DNA of 64,000 nt from Rhynchonema sp. JSB1_4 (GCA_030248065.1 JASAMV010002745.1:60786-124785), one strand, 5' to 3'; counted from the first letter of the stretch, positions 1-12,805 are shown. Notes: generated from the letters alone by a model not told the origin. Numbers and translations are program-made.

Positions 1-294
1 CTTCTTCCATCTCCGATGCCTGTGCGCTGCTGCTCCCCTTTTTTGTTGAAAATCCATGGCGTGCCCGTGCCTATGTTCATCGTCGTTAGGACGCAACATG
101 TCACAACAGATATTTCCTTGAGCCTTTCATTGTCCAGCTCTTTTCACTCGCAACCCATTATTTCCCAGTTCAGGCAGGCGTGATCACAAAATTATTATTG
201 AAAGATTTCAGCTAATTTCGCTAAATTGTCTCCACAGCCCGCTAAACTTGTTCCGCAAGTATCTCGCCAATATGTCTAAATTGGCGTTATAAAA
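1..294. other. Upstream region of gene A
   Basis: I see no coding exon here. The last bases before the first ATG are AT-rich (GTTATAAAA), which could be a weak TATA-like element, but this is not strong evidence. Confidence 0.3.
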
Positions 295-3200
295 ATGTTT
301 GTTTGCCCGTGTGACGAGTGTTTCGCGTCTTTGCCCACCGATGACGATATGCGGGCACATTTGGCTGTGGTCCATTGCAACAACTACAGACCGTACACCT
401 GCAAAAGGTGAGCAAACGCGCCCATTCCTCTTGTTCAAATTTCCACGTTAACAGTGATCGTTTGCTTCGTGGATGCAACACTTGTTTTTGTTGTTAGCGC
501 TTGAAGTTCATGAACGTATTATTGTACACTGATTACCTGATCCGTAGGAGCGACCGAACATGCAAGTCTTAAAAAATCGCATTTGAAAATCTGGTTGCTC
601 TCTCCAACTCATATCAACACACTAACGTGAGTGATATTTCAGTTGCACCAGGGCGTTCCCAACCCATCAACGGTTCACCGATCACTATCACAAACAACAT
701 CCGGACAGCTTGGAATTTGTGGTGCGTTGTTTGACTGAACAAATTCTTTTCTGTGATTTCATTCGATCATCTGATGTTTCACACCTCAGGGAACGGTGAA
801 GATCAACGCACAACAGCATGCCGAACTTGAGGCGTTGGTCCAAAAATGCCGACCAGCTGCACGTATGCCGGCACCTGACAAAGTTTCTCAGGTAACGCAC
901 ATTTTACAGCTAGAAAAATCACTTCGCAGCTGAAATTATATTTTTTTTTCAGATCCATATCTCCACCAAGAATGACAACCGGCCCGATATCTCACATCCG
1001 GTCAAGCATGAAGTCCCTTGGCAATCACCTCTAGACAAGGACTTGCCATGTTGGTTTACTGATGTTTTGTGTTTGTGTTCTCTTTTTTATCGTTGCATGA
1101 GCAGGCAGGCTCTGCCACTCTTTTGAACAAGCTGTTGGTTGTCCAAAATCAGATCTTTGAAGCAACTTTTCGAAGTTTCAGTTTCGATTGAGAGCACGCC
1201 AGATCAAGCGACTTCATTCCCTGAGCCTGTTGAACCAGTGCCAAAATGGATGAAATGTGAAGCAACCAGTGAGCCTCTGATGGTCGAAAGCAATCAATCC
1301 GGTGAATTTTGTGACAACCTGCTTGGCGGGCTCAAATCGTTATTACGGAATAAATGTTTTCCTTTTAGTCACCTTTTCCACTGATAATGTCAGTGAAGAG
1401 CCCAGTGCACCGCATAGAGTTGTAGCTGAACCTACAACCCGATTGTCATGTCCCGATGTACCTCGTGACAATAATACTGGGTCTCCGACAATTTTGGAAC
1501 GGATTCAGGTGTTCTGAATTTATCAGTGTTTTTTCGATAATTTTGCATTTATTATCCCTTGTATAAGTGGAAATGAACACACAAGGAAAGGCAAATAAGA
1601 ATCCAGATCTTCTTGACCAGGGGAACCACAGGGGCATTGGCCCCCTTTTGGTCAAAGTGAACCCTGAAGGAGGCCACCATTTTGGAGAAACGAAGGAAAA
1701 GAACCTCCCAAATCGTTGGATTTGCACTCTCTAAATACACTTCAATGGTTCAAAATCGAGCGCTTCGCGCGTCAGGTACACCAATTTCCATCGAATTTGG
1801 TTGTGGCGCGTGCAAACAGTGCAAAATTTTTGCGCGCGTTGCGCGCGCACGCTCATATTTTGTGTCGTATTTGGCCTAAGTAGCTAAACTACAAGCACGC
1901 AGCCACAAGTTGATCACAACACTATTGCGCTTGTTGAGGGAATTCTGTAACCAAAATACCAAAACAAAATTAGCTCTCTTTCAGCAATCCAAGATTCTAT
2001 GTATCATCTGCGGTCTGCCGATGAAGTTCAGCAACTCGCACGCACGACTGCACGACCCGATAAATCAAAAGTTCGAGTGCGTTTTATGTCCACAAACGTA
2101 CTTCACCAGCAGACGCAAGGCCGAGAAACACAAGAAGCGGTGCCATTGTGAAACATCAACCGAATGCATTGTTCCGTTGGTGTCCACACTTGCCGGGGTC
2201 ACCAATAAGCGTGCTGTGACCAGCCATCCTGATCAGTCGCTGCTCTCACATCTCGCCTTGGTCAGTTATACGTAGATTCGAAACAAAACGGTAAAAGTTT
2301 TATGGCGATCATTCAAGTGAAGGTTCATTACCAGCTTGCTACTGCGTGCACAAACGTGCGTGTCTCAAGCGTGAGGCTGTGAGCAGATAAACGCGGAATG
2401 CGGAAATTGGTTAGCAGATAAACGCGGAATGGCAGATTTCTGCATTCCGCATTCCGCGTTTATCTGCTAACCTTTGCGGAATGGTGCGTGCTTGGGTGAC
2501 GATGACAACTTCCAGCGTGCTGACCTCAAAATGTTGCGTGTTAACACAAACAGCAACTGAGAGGTTTGACCAAAAGCATAAATTTACTTGCAGAAATGCA
2601 GAATTCCGCAAAGGTTAGCAGATAAACGCGGAATGCGGAATGCAGCAATCTGCCATTCCGCGTTTATCTGCTCACAGCCTGAGCCCACAGCAAACTACAA
2701 TAGGCAATCCATCAGCTCATGGCACGTTTTATACACATAGGGCATGCAGCATCACACGCTTTTTTGTAAACGAAATGTACACTTTGGGCGAGTGTCGTAC
2801 TGGGCGTTTTTAAATTTGTTCGGTTTTCATTTGCTGCTTGACATGACACTCTTCTGTACTGTTGCAAAAATTGGGGATGTTCCAAGGGATAACTGTGGAG
2901 AATAGATGCATTCATTGACGGTAGTAATGTGGCGTGCAGCCGGTTTGGGTTGAGTGCCACTAGCTGGCGGATTGCCTATACACCATTTTACAGTTGTTTC
3001 ACGAGCATTTCCAACATATCGGAGAATGCCAAGTCCCCTGGGTTGGGAGCTTATTTGGGTACACATAGGATTTGAGCATTCATAAAAAATAATTTCCCAA
3101 ATAAGCCCTTGCCATGTGCATGCAACATCATTGAAAATCACCATGGGATAAATCTTCCGAATGCTTATTCGGGGACGTATTGGCATTCTTAGGTACAAAG

Positions 3201-3774
3201 TCACAGGATGATCCGTATCTGGCACTGCCAGCGATTGGAAGTTATCGGGACCGCCTGTCATGTGAATTTTTTGATCTGGCCCGAACAAATCCCGCAAAAC
3301 TCACGATTTAATTGCCCGCAGAGTTCATACCGGTAGTTGCAGGGCACACTCGAGTCAGTCTCTCTCGATCCATTTTCTCGCCCATCAACCACGACGACAC
3401 ACGATGCAGACCACGTCTCTGACGGGGATCCCACGCACCCACAGTCCGTTCCATTCACCTGCGGCGCAGGATCAACTGATCAACAACGATGCTCATTTTG
3501 CGGCAAAAGGAACACGCCCAATCACCACTGGGTGCATAACGCCGACGGGAAACAGTACGAATGCTCCCTCTGTCCACAGACGTACTTCGCAAGTAACCAA
3601 GCTGCCCTTTACCACAAGAACAGTGTACACCCTGATGAACAATTTTTGTGTGACGTGATCTGGCCTTTGATTTCGCCGCTAGAATTTCTACGGAAATTCC
3701 ACAATTTTTCATCAACTGGTTCCCTAACAATCCCAAATAAGGATCTCTCCACAAATCGAGCCACCAGAAACTAA
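295..3774 (+). CDS. Zinc-finger gene A (two N-terminal C2H2 fingers plus two double-finger cassettes)
   Basis: Multi-exon gene, product not recognised; a nucleic-acid-binding, nuclear role is inferred only from its fingers. Exons read by hand: 295-407, 643-721, 790-891, 953-1049, about 1182-1337, about 1369-1509, 1985-2260 and about 3343-3774. The first exon encodes CPCDECFASLPTDDDMRAHL and its closing histidines; joining exons 1 and 2 completes a second finger (CKSCTRAFPTHQRFTDHYHK plus QH). Exons 3-6 are linker-like, rich in E, P, S and T. Exons 7 and 8 each hold a cassette of two Cys2His2 pairs: CIICGLPMKF...HARLHDP...CVLCPQTYF...HKKRCH, then CSFCGKRNTP...CSLCPQTYF. The ATG at 295 is chosen because gene B starts at the matching position. 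The last exons are the least certain, because the intron from 2261 to 3342 holds a foldback repeat. Confidence 0.6.
1540..1984. other. Gene A intron 6
   Basis: About 475 bp between exons 6 and 7. It holds a GC-skewed stretch with CGCGC runs near 1810-1850 and no exon I can support. The acceptor is CTTTCAG just before 1985. Confidence 0.4.
2374..2680. mobile_element. Foldback MITE in gene A intron
   Basis: The ends are inverted copies: it starts AGGCTGTGAGCAGATAAACG and ends with the reverse complement. The subterminal unit GCAGATAAACGCGGAATG recurs in both orientations inside it. A 3-bp TGA may be duplicated at the ends. No transposase is encoded. The middle part (about 2490-2600) resembles a stretch inside the element at 9222-9478. 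Confidence 0.65.
2827..3297 (-). other. Open frame of 156 codons in gene A intron, function unknown
   Basis: This is an uninterrupted minus-strand frame inside a plus-strand intron. It is not low complexity, but I recognise no domain, and a frame of this length can occur by chance or as transposon debris. It lies next to the foldback element at 2374-2680, which makes a mobile origin possible. Confidence 0.2.
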
Positions 3775-4076
3775 TCAGGTTTATCAGCCTCAAATGATGA
3801 CATGCATTAAATTCGTTGTTTTTTGGTTTTGAATCTGCCTGATGCTTGCAGAAGCCGTATCTCAGGATTACTTCGATGATATTGTTTGCTCCGTGCATTA
3901 GAATAAAAGTTCAAATTATCCGTGTGCTTGACATGTTCTCACCGAGGCTCTCTCTGCGTGATCCCAATACGCGCAAGCGCCAATCCTGGCGTTTATCTAT
4001 GATGTTTTTCTGTGTTTCTGACCTTCTAATTTCAATGCCATTATGTGATGTTTGAAAATCTTCAGAACTAACCAGA

Positions 4077-7000
4077 ATGGTAGTTTGTCCGTGTGACGAG
4101 TGTTTTGCGTCTTTGCCCACCGATGCCGATATGAGGGCACATTTGGCTGTGGTCCATTGCAACAACTACAGACCGTACACCTGTAAACGGTCGGTGGTTT
4201 ATTTTTCTTTCTTGAATAATGTGGCTGCTCTTACACATGTTATCATGCCTATTCATGGTGCACAGTGCAGTCCTTGACCATCTGAATACCTGCATGTTGC
4301 TGGGCGCGCGGACATGACTGGGCAAACTTTCGAGCTTTCTTGAAGTTTTGGTGTGCTATCATTGTTGATTGTTCATTCACAAATCATTGTTCATTTGCAG
4401 TTGTACCAAAGCGTTTCCCACCGAACAACGATTCACCGATCACTATCGCAAGCAGCACACCGATTGCGTCGACTTCGAAGTTTGTTCTGCACAGAGTTGT
4501 TACATTCGTGTCTGAGCTTGCTTATCTCCTGTTTTATGCGACCTTGTGTTGTTGCACTGAGAGTGACCTGGCGCCGGCCGTTTGATGACTTTCGAATCAC
4601 GCCTTTGATGCAATATTTTAGGGCGAAGTTAAATTCAACTCTGAATCTATTGCGAAACTGGAGCAGTTGGAACGAGAGTGTCGAAATCAGTCTCAAATGC
4701 CCTCAGTAGACAATGGAATCAAGCAACGGGTGAGGTTTCAAATTCAAACTGACTTTGTGTTGAGTTTGCTTCATGCAAATAGACGGCAAACATTCCGAAT
4801 TGATGGTTGTGTACAGTAGTCGCGATCTAAATTGTCATTAGTACACTGCGATATTGTTTCACTCAGACGCCCGACCCGATCCCAATGCACGATCTCACAT
4901 TCATATCGGATCGATCACAGACTGCCAGTTGTACACAAACATCACCATTGCAACAGCAAAGTCAACAGTTGCCATGTCAGTTTCACAACTTCGATATTTG
5001 TATTTTATTTTTTTGGATGGCAATTGTCAAATTGTTGAGCACACCTTTCATATTTCAGTCACAGTGGATAGCACATCCCCTGATGGCGTGCGCACTGTTG
5101 CCAGCGAACCAGTGGTGAAGCCCGAATTGCTCGTCAATGAAACTGTCTCACATGCGCCGCGAAATGGCTGGTGTTGGGGATTGTGCAACTTTTCGGTTTT
5201 GGTCTGTCAATCATGATACGGACCTTCAATTTTCAGTCTCAGACCGCACCCCTGATGTCGAGTCTACGCCATTCCGCACCCCTCACAGTCGATCCGCCAG
5301 CATCGATCGGTCACGTGACCAGAGTCGAATGTCTCACAATTTGGATTCACTTGACATTCGCGATCGCGAATCTAATCAGGTGCCAACACGTTTTGTGTTA
5401 CTTTCGATGGTTAACCAACGCTTATTACAAAATTTCTTCCATGACTACAGCGAGCTGCTTCTGTCATGCGTTCTCGTACACAAAGTCGTGAAACATCACC
5501 AGCAGTCAAACGAGCGCGAAGGGAATCGAACAGAAGCGTGTCAACTGACAGACAATCCACGCCCGGGGTTGGTCACAGATTCTGGGTTGCTTTTTTTGTC
5601 TTGGGGTTTATTTTGACTAAAAAAGTGCAGAATGAGGTGGGCGGATATGAGTGTGCATATCGAGCTCGATTTTGACCCTGTGATCACCTGAAATTAAACT
5701 TATCGGCCTTCACAGACAAAAAGTGATTAAATAACCTTTGAGCCGGTTGCAATCCGCACGTTACCACACCCGTTGATCTCGAGATATTCTGAATATCAAA
5801 GCTCAGTGGGCCAAGATCAGACAACTGAATTTAACACACCCCCAGATGATTTGATGTTTCAGAACGATAACAGCAGTAGAGCACCCAAAGGCAAATGTTC
5901 GTTGTGCGGTCTGCCCGCGTACGGTAACCATCGATTGAGTCACGACCCGACCGGCAAAACACTAAAATGTCCGATCTGCATCGAAGTCTATTTCGCCAAC
6001 CAATCTGTCGCCGATTACCACCTGCAGCGATACCACGACAACAATGAGGATGCAAAGGCCGTGACATTTGTCGATGATATTGCTTTGGTTAGCTGGTGCC
6101 CATTTTGATTCAGATAATTTCTGTAGTTGAAGTTGTAGTCTACATCAAATTTTCGGCTGTCATTAGACCTTCGAAATGTGTATGTATCTTAATTTCAGGA
6201 CAACCGTTCACCGAAGAAACAGGGCCCACAATCGTGTCCAGTCTGCGCGCAACCCGATTCCCCTTCGCATTTCGCATCGATCCACGATCCGACCGATAAA
6301 ACGATGCAGTGCTCACAATGTGAACAGGTATGGTCATCGAAGGCAACCATACAGCAAGCCTAAGATTTTGCTTTATCAGTTCCTTTGGCTTTAGTCTACA
6401 GCAGTGCTCGAACGGGATTGCTTATCGGTAACAGGATAATTAATCGAGATCGGCATTTCTCAACGATATTGAAATTTTCCGGATCGGGGTTGGGATCGGA
6501 ATTACAGTTTGTGATAGAATATTAGTCACGTTGCAGCAGATGGTTTTTTATTTTTAGTTGGCTACAAAAACATCCGATAAGAATGCCGGATCGGGATAGG
6601 GATCCGGAGAATTAATCGCTATCGGGATTTCGGGATTTTATCTTGATTGAAATTGCGCGAATCTAGATTTCGGGATCGGGATCCCGTTCGAGCACTGGTC
6701 TGCAGTATGCCATTTCAGGTCTATTTCCGAACCTGGCTCGAGGTCCAGGTGCACGTCGACAAGTTCCACACAAATGCGCGACCCCGAATTTTGCCGATTC
6801 AGCTGTCCAAATATTCAGCTGCAGCACCATCAACGGAGATGAGTAGTGAGCACCAGCTAAAAAACACAATTAAACTGGTTTGTGATCGATTTACTGGTTC
6901 TTGGATCAGAAATAAAAACGCCTGTCGAAATTGCACCCTTCTGCATCTTCAGAAACTGCACGGTGCAAATTATCACAAGTGGAGAGGCATGCAGCTCAAA

Positions 7001-10000
7001 TTCAAGTGTGGCATCTGCAAATTGCCTATGAGATCGATGACCCGTCACGACAATCTGCACGATCCACGCGACAAACGCTTCGAATGCACCGTGTGTCCAC
7101 AGACCTACTTCAAGGTGCGCTGCAATGCCGAGAACCATTGTGAGAGGCTTCACACCCAATTGGACACTGCGCTGTGCATCGTACCCATTGAGGTTGGTTT
7201 ACCACCAAGACTGGACGGGACATATAACTGAGTTACACATTTTTGATGCCACAACGTCTATAAGGAACTTGTTCATGGTGCATCACATTTTTGAACTCCG
7301 CTAACTTCAAAGGATCTGTTAATGATGCTACGCACATTAGATCATTCGTTACAGGATCAACGCCGCAAATCCCGTCCCAACAAAAGGACGAACAACTTCA
7401 AATGCAAGGTTTGTGGTCGTCCAATGCTAGTCCGCGATCAACATGAGCAGCTACACAATCTGACCAATAAGTGATTTCGATACATTCTCTGCGTCCGAAC
7501 CGACTTTACGGGCATGGCCCCTGCGACCAATCACACGCTCAACGTACATGCTCAAATAAATTGTTGCATCTAACCGATGGTGGGAAGTGACGTGTCGTTA
7601 CTGTGTAGGTATGAGAGTACACAAAGAATACAAATGATGACCATAATTCATTTCCAGTCAGAACACAACGCCAAATCGTCGACAGGTAGAGGCGTCAATG
7701 CGACCAAGTGCGAGGTGTGTAGTGCTCGGATGAGCTCCAGTCGTGCGCATCACCGTTTGCACGATCCGACCAACAAGCGATTCCGATGCACTTTGTGTCC
7801 CCGAACGTACTTTGGATCGATGGCAGGCGCCTCCATTCATCAACTCAATTTGCACAAGGGCAAAAATGGATGCATCAAACCGCTGGCTCTGACGGTCAGT
7901 GGGACTATAATGGGTTCCACTTTAGCTTCCAGACAAGGTCTACACTTATGGTTTTGAAAACAGTTTAATTTTAAGGACCTTAAATGGAAAGAACGGCTCC
8001 CAAATAGAAAGCATGTTTTTCACTGAACTTTCAGAGCATCAGAACATCGGCCAATTCCGATGCGGGCGATTATCAAATCAGATCGAGACGCTGGTTCCGC
8101 TGCAAGACGTGCCATCGAAACATGAGCGATCCAACAAGACATGACAGGCTGCACGACCCGACCAACAAGACGTACAAGTGCACCATCTGCACGCGGTCTT
8201 ATTTCACTCGACTCCATCATGGAAAGAAACACAAAAAACTGTGGCACGAAGGCAGCGCTGACTGTATCATCCCCATAAAGGTTTGGTGTTGCTCCCGTTT
8301 GTGAAACATTTGTTCTTGTGGATTACCACAGAAATTGCTACTGGATATGGAGACCTACATACAGTAATCTGATCACCTCACTGGTGTGTTTCAGTCGCGC
8401 CCAAACCGCGAAGCCACGCACAATCCGCTGAACAACAGAACAAAAGCTGGGCTGATGCCGTGCGCGGTCTGTGGCATGAAGATCGGCTTTCAGCGACAAC
8501 ATAAACGTTTGCACGATCCGACCAACAAACGTTTCAAGTGCACTGTGTGTCCGCAGACGTATTTCACGCATTTATGCTACGGTGAATATCACATGAATAA
8601 ACGTCACAGCGGAAATCAGGGCTGTATTGTACCGTTGGCAAATGGAGATGAGCACCGTGCAATCATAAAGGCGAGTCAATTGCAATCATTATAGTCTATA
8701 GTGTCCACTCAGCCAAATTAACCGTTCCCACCACTTACTTATTTTTCGAATAAAGGATCAGAATTTAAAATAATTTTCAGTGCCCTCGTAATCGAATCCC
8801 GAAACTAGAGCCGTGTGGAGTGTGCCAGCGTCCATTGTGGGGGGCCAATCGACATCGCAATTTGCACGATCCGACCAACAAACATTACCGATGTACTGTG
8901 TGCACCAAAACCTATTTCGAGCGCAAGGAGAATGCCTACAAACACAAACAACTGCATCACAGGGGCAACGATAGTTGCATCGTCAACTTTGACGTGAGTC
9001 TAGAATGGGTTGGGTCACAAGTTGGGTCTCAGGCGAAAATTTTTCAATTTTTAAAAAATATGTTGTATCGATTTCATTTATCCTGAAACGTCGTTTGCAA
9101 CACTTTTTCTACTAAAAAAACTTTAATCAAAAAACATTTTTTTATTAAAAAAAGCTCGTCAATAAAAAATGTTTTTTCAACCCTGCATGATGGGTTGATA
9201 ACAAGGCAGTTTACGGGAACTTGTCACTCAGCCCCCGAATACCGTAACCCACCGTAATTTTGATCTGCAAGGATCGTGTCGAGACCATTTTGTTTTTTAT
9301 CTATGTTTTGCGTGTTAGCGCCAACACCAACCAATATTTCGAAGTTTTGGTGATCGACGCGCACGATGACAATTTCCAGCTTGCTGCCGCTAATACACGT
9401 GTCGATAAGCAGCGAGCAGCATGGGTCTCGCAACGATCTCGCTTGCGGTGGGTTACGGTATTCGGGGGCTGGGTGACATTCTGCGTGATCGCATCACAAT
9501 CGATTGGGGTCCTAATCGAAATTATTTGTCAAATCATCATCACGCCATTTTTCAGCCGAGCGAAAATGAATCGAATCACGATGACGATGATAGCAACAAC
9601 AGCAATATTTGCAAGGTCTGCAGTTGCGTGATGCGAAGCAAACATTCGCACATGAAAATGCACGATCCAACCAACAAGAACCATCGATGCACCGTGTGTC
9701 CACGTACGTATTTCGTCCATCTATCAAACGGCGAACAACACGCAAAACGACGACACAAGGACACAGCGGCCAGCTGCATTCAATCGGTGAGTCTTTGTGC
9801 GGAACACGCCAGCTCAATCTGTCATTTGCAAGTAGATATTTATTGTGTTCATCAGCGGTAGTCCGTCCCACAAAGGCTGCATCGGCTGAATCGCAACCAA
9901 AGGAACACTGCATATTTTAAAAACACCCACGACGATGAGCTTATTGCATTCGCACTGACAATAACCTCGTGCACCGCTCGTCTGTGAAAACAAATCGAAG

Positions 10001-12304
10001 CGACCAACCCACGACACACTGCACGATTCACATTGACGGCAAATTACTACTAGGCCCTCAAGTTTACGAGATTATTTATGAACTTAATCCCAAATATTCA
10101 GCTCGATGTGCGCGCCATTCAATCGCAGCATCACAACGATCAATCATTGACTGTCACTCAGCACAGCGCTTCGCACAACATCAACATTCAAATACCGGAT
10201 CACAAATCGAACATGAGACCGGACATGAAACAAAAGTGTGCTGTTTGTTCACAATGGATGCGCTCGGCAACGGCGCATCGCAACCGACACGATCCGACCA
10301 ACAAACGGTACAAATGCAGCCAATGCATCGATACATACATCAGGTTATCATCAAATGCTCACGCACATTTGCGACGCTGGCACAAAGATGATCCGTCCGT
10401 GCGATTGATCAAGGTTGTTTATAAATTTCTTGCTTTCAAGATTTCGTTTTTGAATACCTATGCCGTCTACGTTAAAAACATAGAAACGTATAGGGGAACA
10501 CCACCTATTTTACGCTGGTCGAAGTCGTTTTTAACCGTGGTACTTTACTTGGTGCTTATCGTCAAGTTTGATACGGTTCACTACTCATTTCAGCTCGATC
10601 GCACCAATACCATAGTGACAAACAAACCACATCGACAGCCAGTCAGCAAAATTATAAAACGAGCAGCGCCGTACCAGGCCACTCAGAAAGGCACCTTCAT
10701 GACCAAGGTTAGCTTGTAAATTGCTTGTTGAAATACCACCAGTCGCACCACGTTGGCAGTGATACTCTATAGTTCGATATACTTCTTCGGAGACACGTTG
10801 GACCTGACGAAGCCCTGGTCATCAGAAAAATGATCGTTCTAATTTTCCGACTCAGATCAAACGAAAAACAGCGACGTGCTCAATCTGTGGTCATTCGATG
10901 AAAGTTGAAAGTCGACACATGAAAATCCACGATCCAACCGACAAACGTTTCAAGTGCACCGAATGTCCACGAACATATTTCGCCCATTTGTGCTACGGGG
11001 AGTATCACAGGAAACGATATCATGCGCATCGTTTGCATTCCATTGTACCGGTCAGTGAAACATCAGTCAAAAACTTTGAACATGAATTGCCCAGCATATC
11101 AAACTTGATGAAGGATCACAAGAACTTTTGCATAAAAATATTCAAGAATTGTTGATGCCACCAATGTTTGAACGGCCCAATCTCAAATTGTCCTTTGTAT
11201 GCAAGGAGCCATGTGACCAAGGTCAGGCCAGACCGGACAACCCAAAGACGCTTTTCAAGAAACAACATTCCAACCAATTCCAGCTCACTCCGCAATCAGA
11301 CGCAAGCCCATTGCCATCAGCACTCAGCAGCAAGTCATCGACCCCGGACCCCGACGAGGACAAACCTTTGAGCCTATTGCTCGATGGCACCAAAACCAGC
11401 AACAGCAGCACTCCCAAATTCAAAAAGTGCACGATTTGCAATCTCAACATCACCGGTTTCCACATGCGCACGCATGATGCGCGCAACAAACTGTTCGAGT
11501 GCACCGTGTGTCCGCAGACCTACTTTCGAAGCCGACAAGGTGCGAAATCACATGTGGGCGTCTATCATCGTGGGCAATCGGAACAGAATGTGATCGTGCC
11601 TATTTCGGTGTGTTTGGTGATGTTTCAAGTTTGTTTTCATTCGGCAATTCATGTTAAATCAACTGTGGTTTTGTGTCCAAATGAGAATGGGTGTACAAAC
11701 CTTCTGGTCTCTTGCGACTCCCTTTTTTAGTTCATTGCAGTGAAGTACGATTGAGAAGAGTTTTCCGAATGTGGAGTCATGCAACGATGGTTAGGATTAT
11801 GTCTGCATGCAGCACTTTGCGTGATGATGTTTGACAGTCAGTACAGTGCAAGTGCAAGCAGGTGTTGAGCCAAGCGCCCTCTTTTCTTTTTAGCTGAAAG
11901 AACCAACGCCGTTGGCTGACAACGCTTTCGATCCATACTTGACTGATGCTGTCCCGAGCGTTACTGAGCAGCATTCCGAAGTGCAGTCTCACAATTCAAC
12001 TGCCAGTCCCGAGGTATATTCCACAAATGACGCACCAATCGAGCCGCCCAAGCGACAGCAGAGCCCAAGTCCCATTCCCGCACAGCCAACCACTCCACCA
12101 ACTCAATCCCGGGCCGAGAGTCCGTCCGGCAGCAAGGCGTCGAGCATAATCATTGTCGATACACCAACCCCCGATCGAGTGCTTGGTTCACCCATCGACC
12201 TTGTCAACAGTGAGAGTCTGGAAAATGTTGTTGTTGATGAACAGAAAGTGTCAAGCGTCAAACAACGACAGACCGTGTTGACACAGTTCTGTGAGTTTGT
12301 TTAG
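4077..12304 (+). CDS. Zinc-finger gene B (expanded array of double-finger cassettes)
   Basis: Tandem paralogue of gene A with the same N-terminal exon (CPCDECFASLPTDADMRAHL), second finger (CTKAFPTEQRFTDHYRKQH) and linker exons. Readable exons: 4077-4189, 4401-4479, 4622-4729, about 4868-4980, about 5059-5165, 5236-5378, about 5450-5570 (Arg/Ser-rich), then cassettes at about 5863-6088, about 6199-6330 joined to about 6716-6843, about 6950-7193, 7658-7896, 8040-8280, 8395-8670, about 8781-8993, 9553-9786, 10111-10413, 10857-11050 and about 11128-11610. A linker exon lies at 10592-10706 and the last, disordered P/S/T-rich exon at about 11894-12304 ends in TAG. Most cassettes begin after TTTCAG and end in -CIVPL just before the donor, in phase 0. 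The modular fingers suggest DNA or RNA binding, but the target is unknown. Confidence 0.65.
6402..6697. mobile_element. hAT MITE inside a split zinc-finger cassette
   Basis: Terminal inverted repeats CAGTGCTCGAACGGGAT and its reverse complement. The flanking 8-bp duplication is GTCTACAG on the left and GTCTGCAG on the right (7 of 8). It is 296 bp and non-coding, and lies in the intron of gene B that separates the two fingers of one cassette. Confidence 0.85.
7355..7575 (+). pseudogene. Decayed zinc-finger cassette
   Basis: In frame with the other cassettes one reads FKCKVCGRPMLVRDQHEQLH followed by NLTNK, then a TGA stop at 7472-7474 where neighbours have an Arg codon. After the stop the cassette similarity continues (Cys, -TDF-, two spaced His), but one Cys codon has become Tyr. 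There is another stop near the end. Probably skipped by splicing, or dead. Confidence 0.7.
9222..9478. mobile_element. Inverted-repeat MITE in gene B intron
   Basis: About 33-bp terminal inverted repeats, TGTCAC(T/C)CAGCCCCCGAAT and onward, read inward from both ends. The interior has no transposase. It lies between two cassette exons of gene B, and its right end is about 75 bp before the acceptor at 9552. The target duplication is not clear. Confidence 0.75.
9985..10060 (+). pseudogene. Possible remnant of a zinc-finger cassette
   Basis: A short stretch translates as RPTHDTLHDS, close to the cassette core (TRHDRLHDP), with no upstream Cys pair and a stop soon after. It is weak evidence, seen only by comparison with the neighbouring units. 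Confidence 0.3.
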
Positions 12305-12589
12305 TTACTCATTTTAATGTCATCGTCAGCCAATGATCACGGTACCGATATGCACACCATCCTGTTGTTAGTTGGTCATGTGTAACAAACAGGACCTTGC
12401 TTGCCGCAAATGCGTTGCATTTCAAACTTGAATGTGGACACTGACTTTGAAGGCAAGCATAACGACGACGGTTGGACTACGGCAAGGCAATTGCAATTTT
12501 CGTTTGGATCGTAGTTTCCGATAGAGTTGCAGCGGTAATTTCGGCCAACGTAAAAAGTTGTTCTATGTGGTGAAATAGACACACACCCA

Positions 12590-12705
12590 CAAAAAGAGAA
12601 AAGAAAAAAAAAAAACGGCAAAAAAAAAAAAACAAAAAAAAAAAAAAAAAAAAACAAACACAAAAAACCACCAAAAAACACCACAAAAAAACAAAAATAC
12701 ATGGC
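12590..12705. repeat. A-rich low-complexity tract
   Basis: About 100 bases of almost pure A, with scattered C and G, just downstream of the last exon of gene B. It has no retroelement body next to it, so I treat it as simple sequence rather than a retrotransposon tail. Confidence 0.8.
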
Positions 12706-12805
12706 ACACAGGAGCAACTTTAGCCAGTGTCGAAATTGGCACTTGAACGATAGAAACGCTCCAGAGAAAATTGTCTTGTCTTACCGTTGTACGACCGTTG
12801 TTGTA

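Larger units (their letters stand above)
5863..11610 (+). repeat. Amplified two-finger exon cassette array
   Basis: Each unit of about 60-65 codons reads C-x2-C-x9-H-x3-H, then DPTNK-x-[FY], then C-x2-C-x(12,13)-H-x4-H and a tail like CIVPL. The best-conserved core is LHDPTNKRFKCTVCPQTYF. Units differ mainly in the residues between the second Cys and the first His of each finger, where classical C2H2 fingers contact their target. Introns between units are unrelated in length and sequence. Confidence 0.75.

Noticed and set aside
12590..12705. Retrotransposon poly-A tail
   Set aside because: There is no adjacent reverse-transcriptase or SINE body and no target duplication around the tract.
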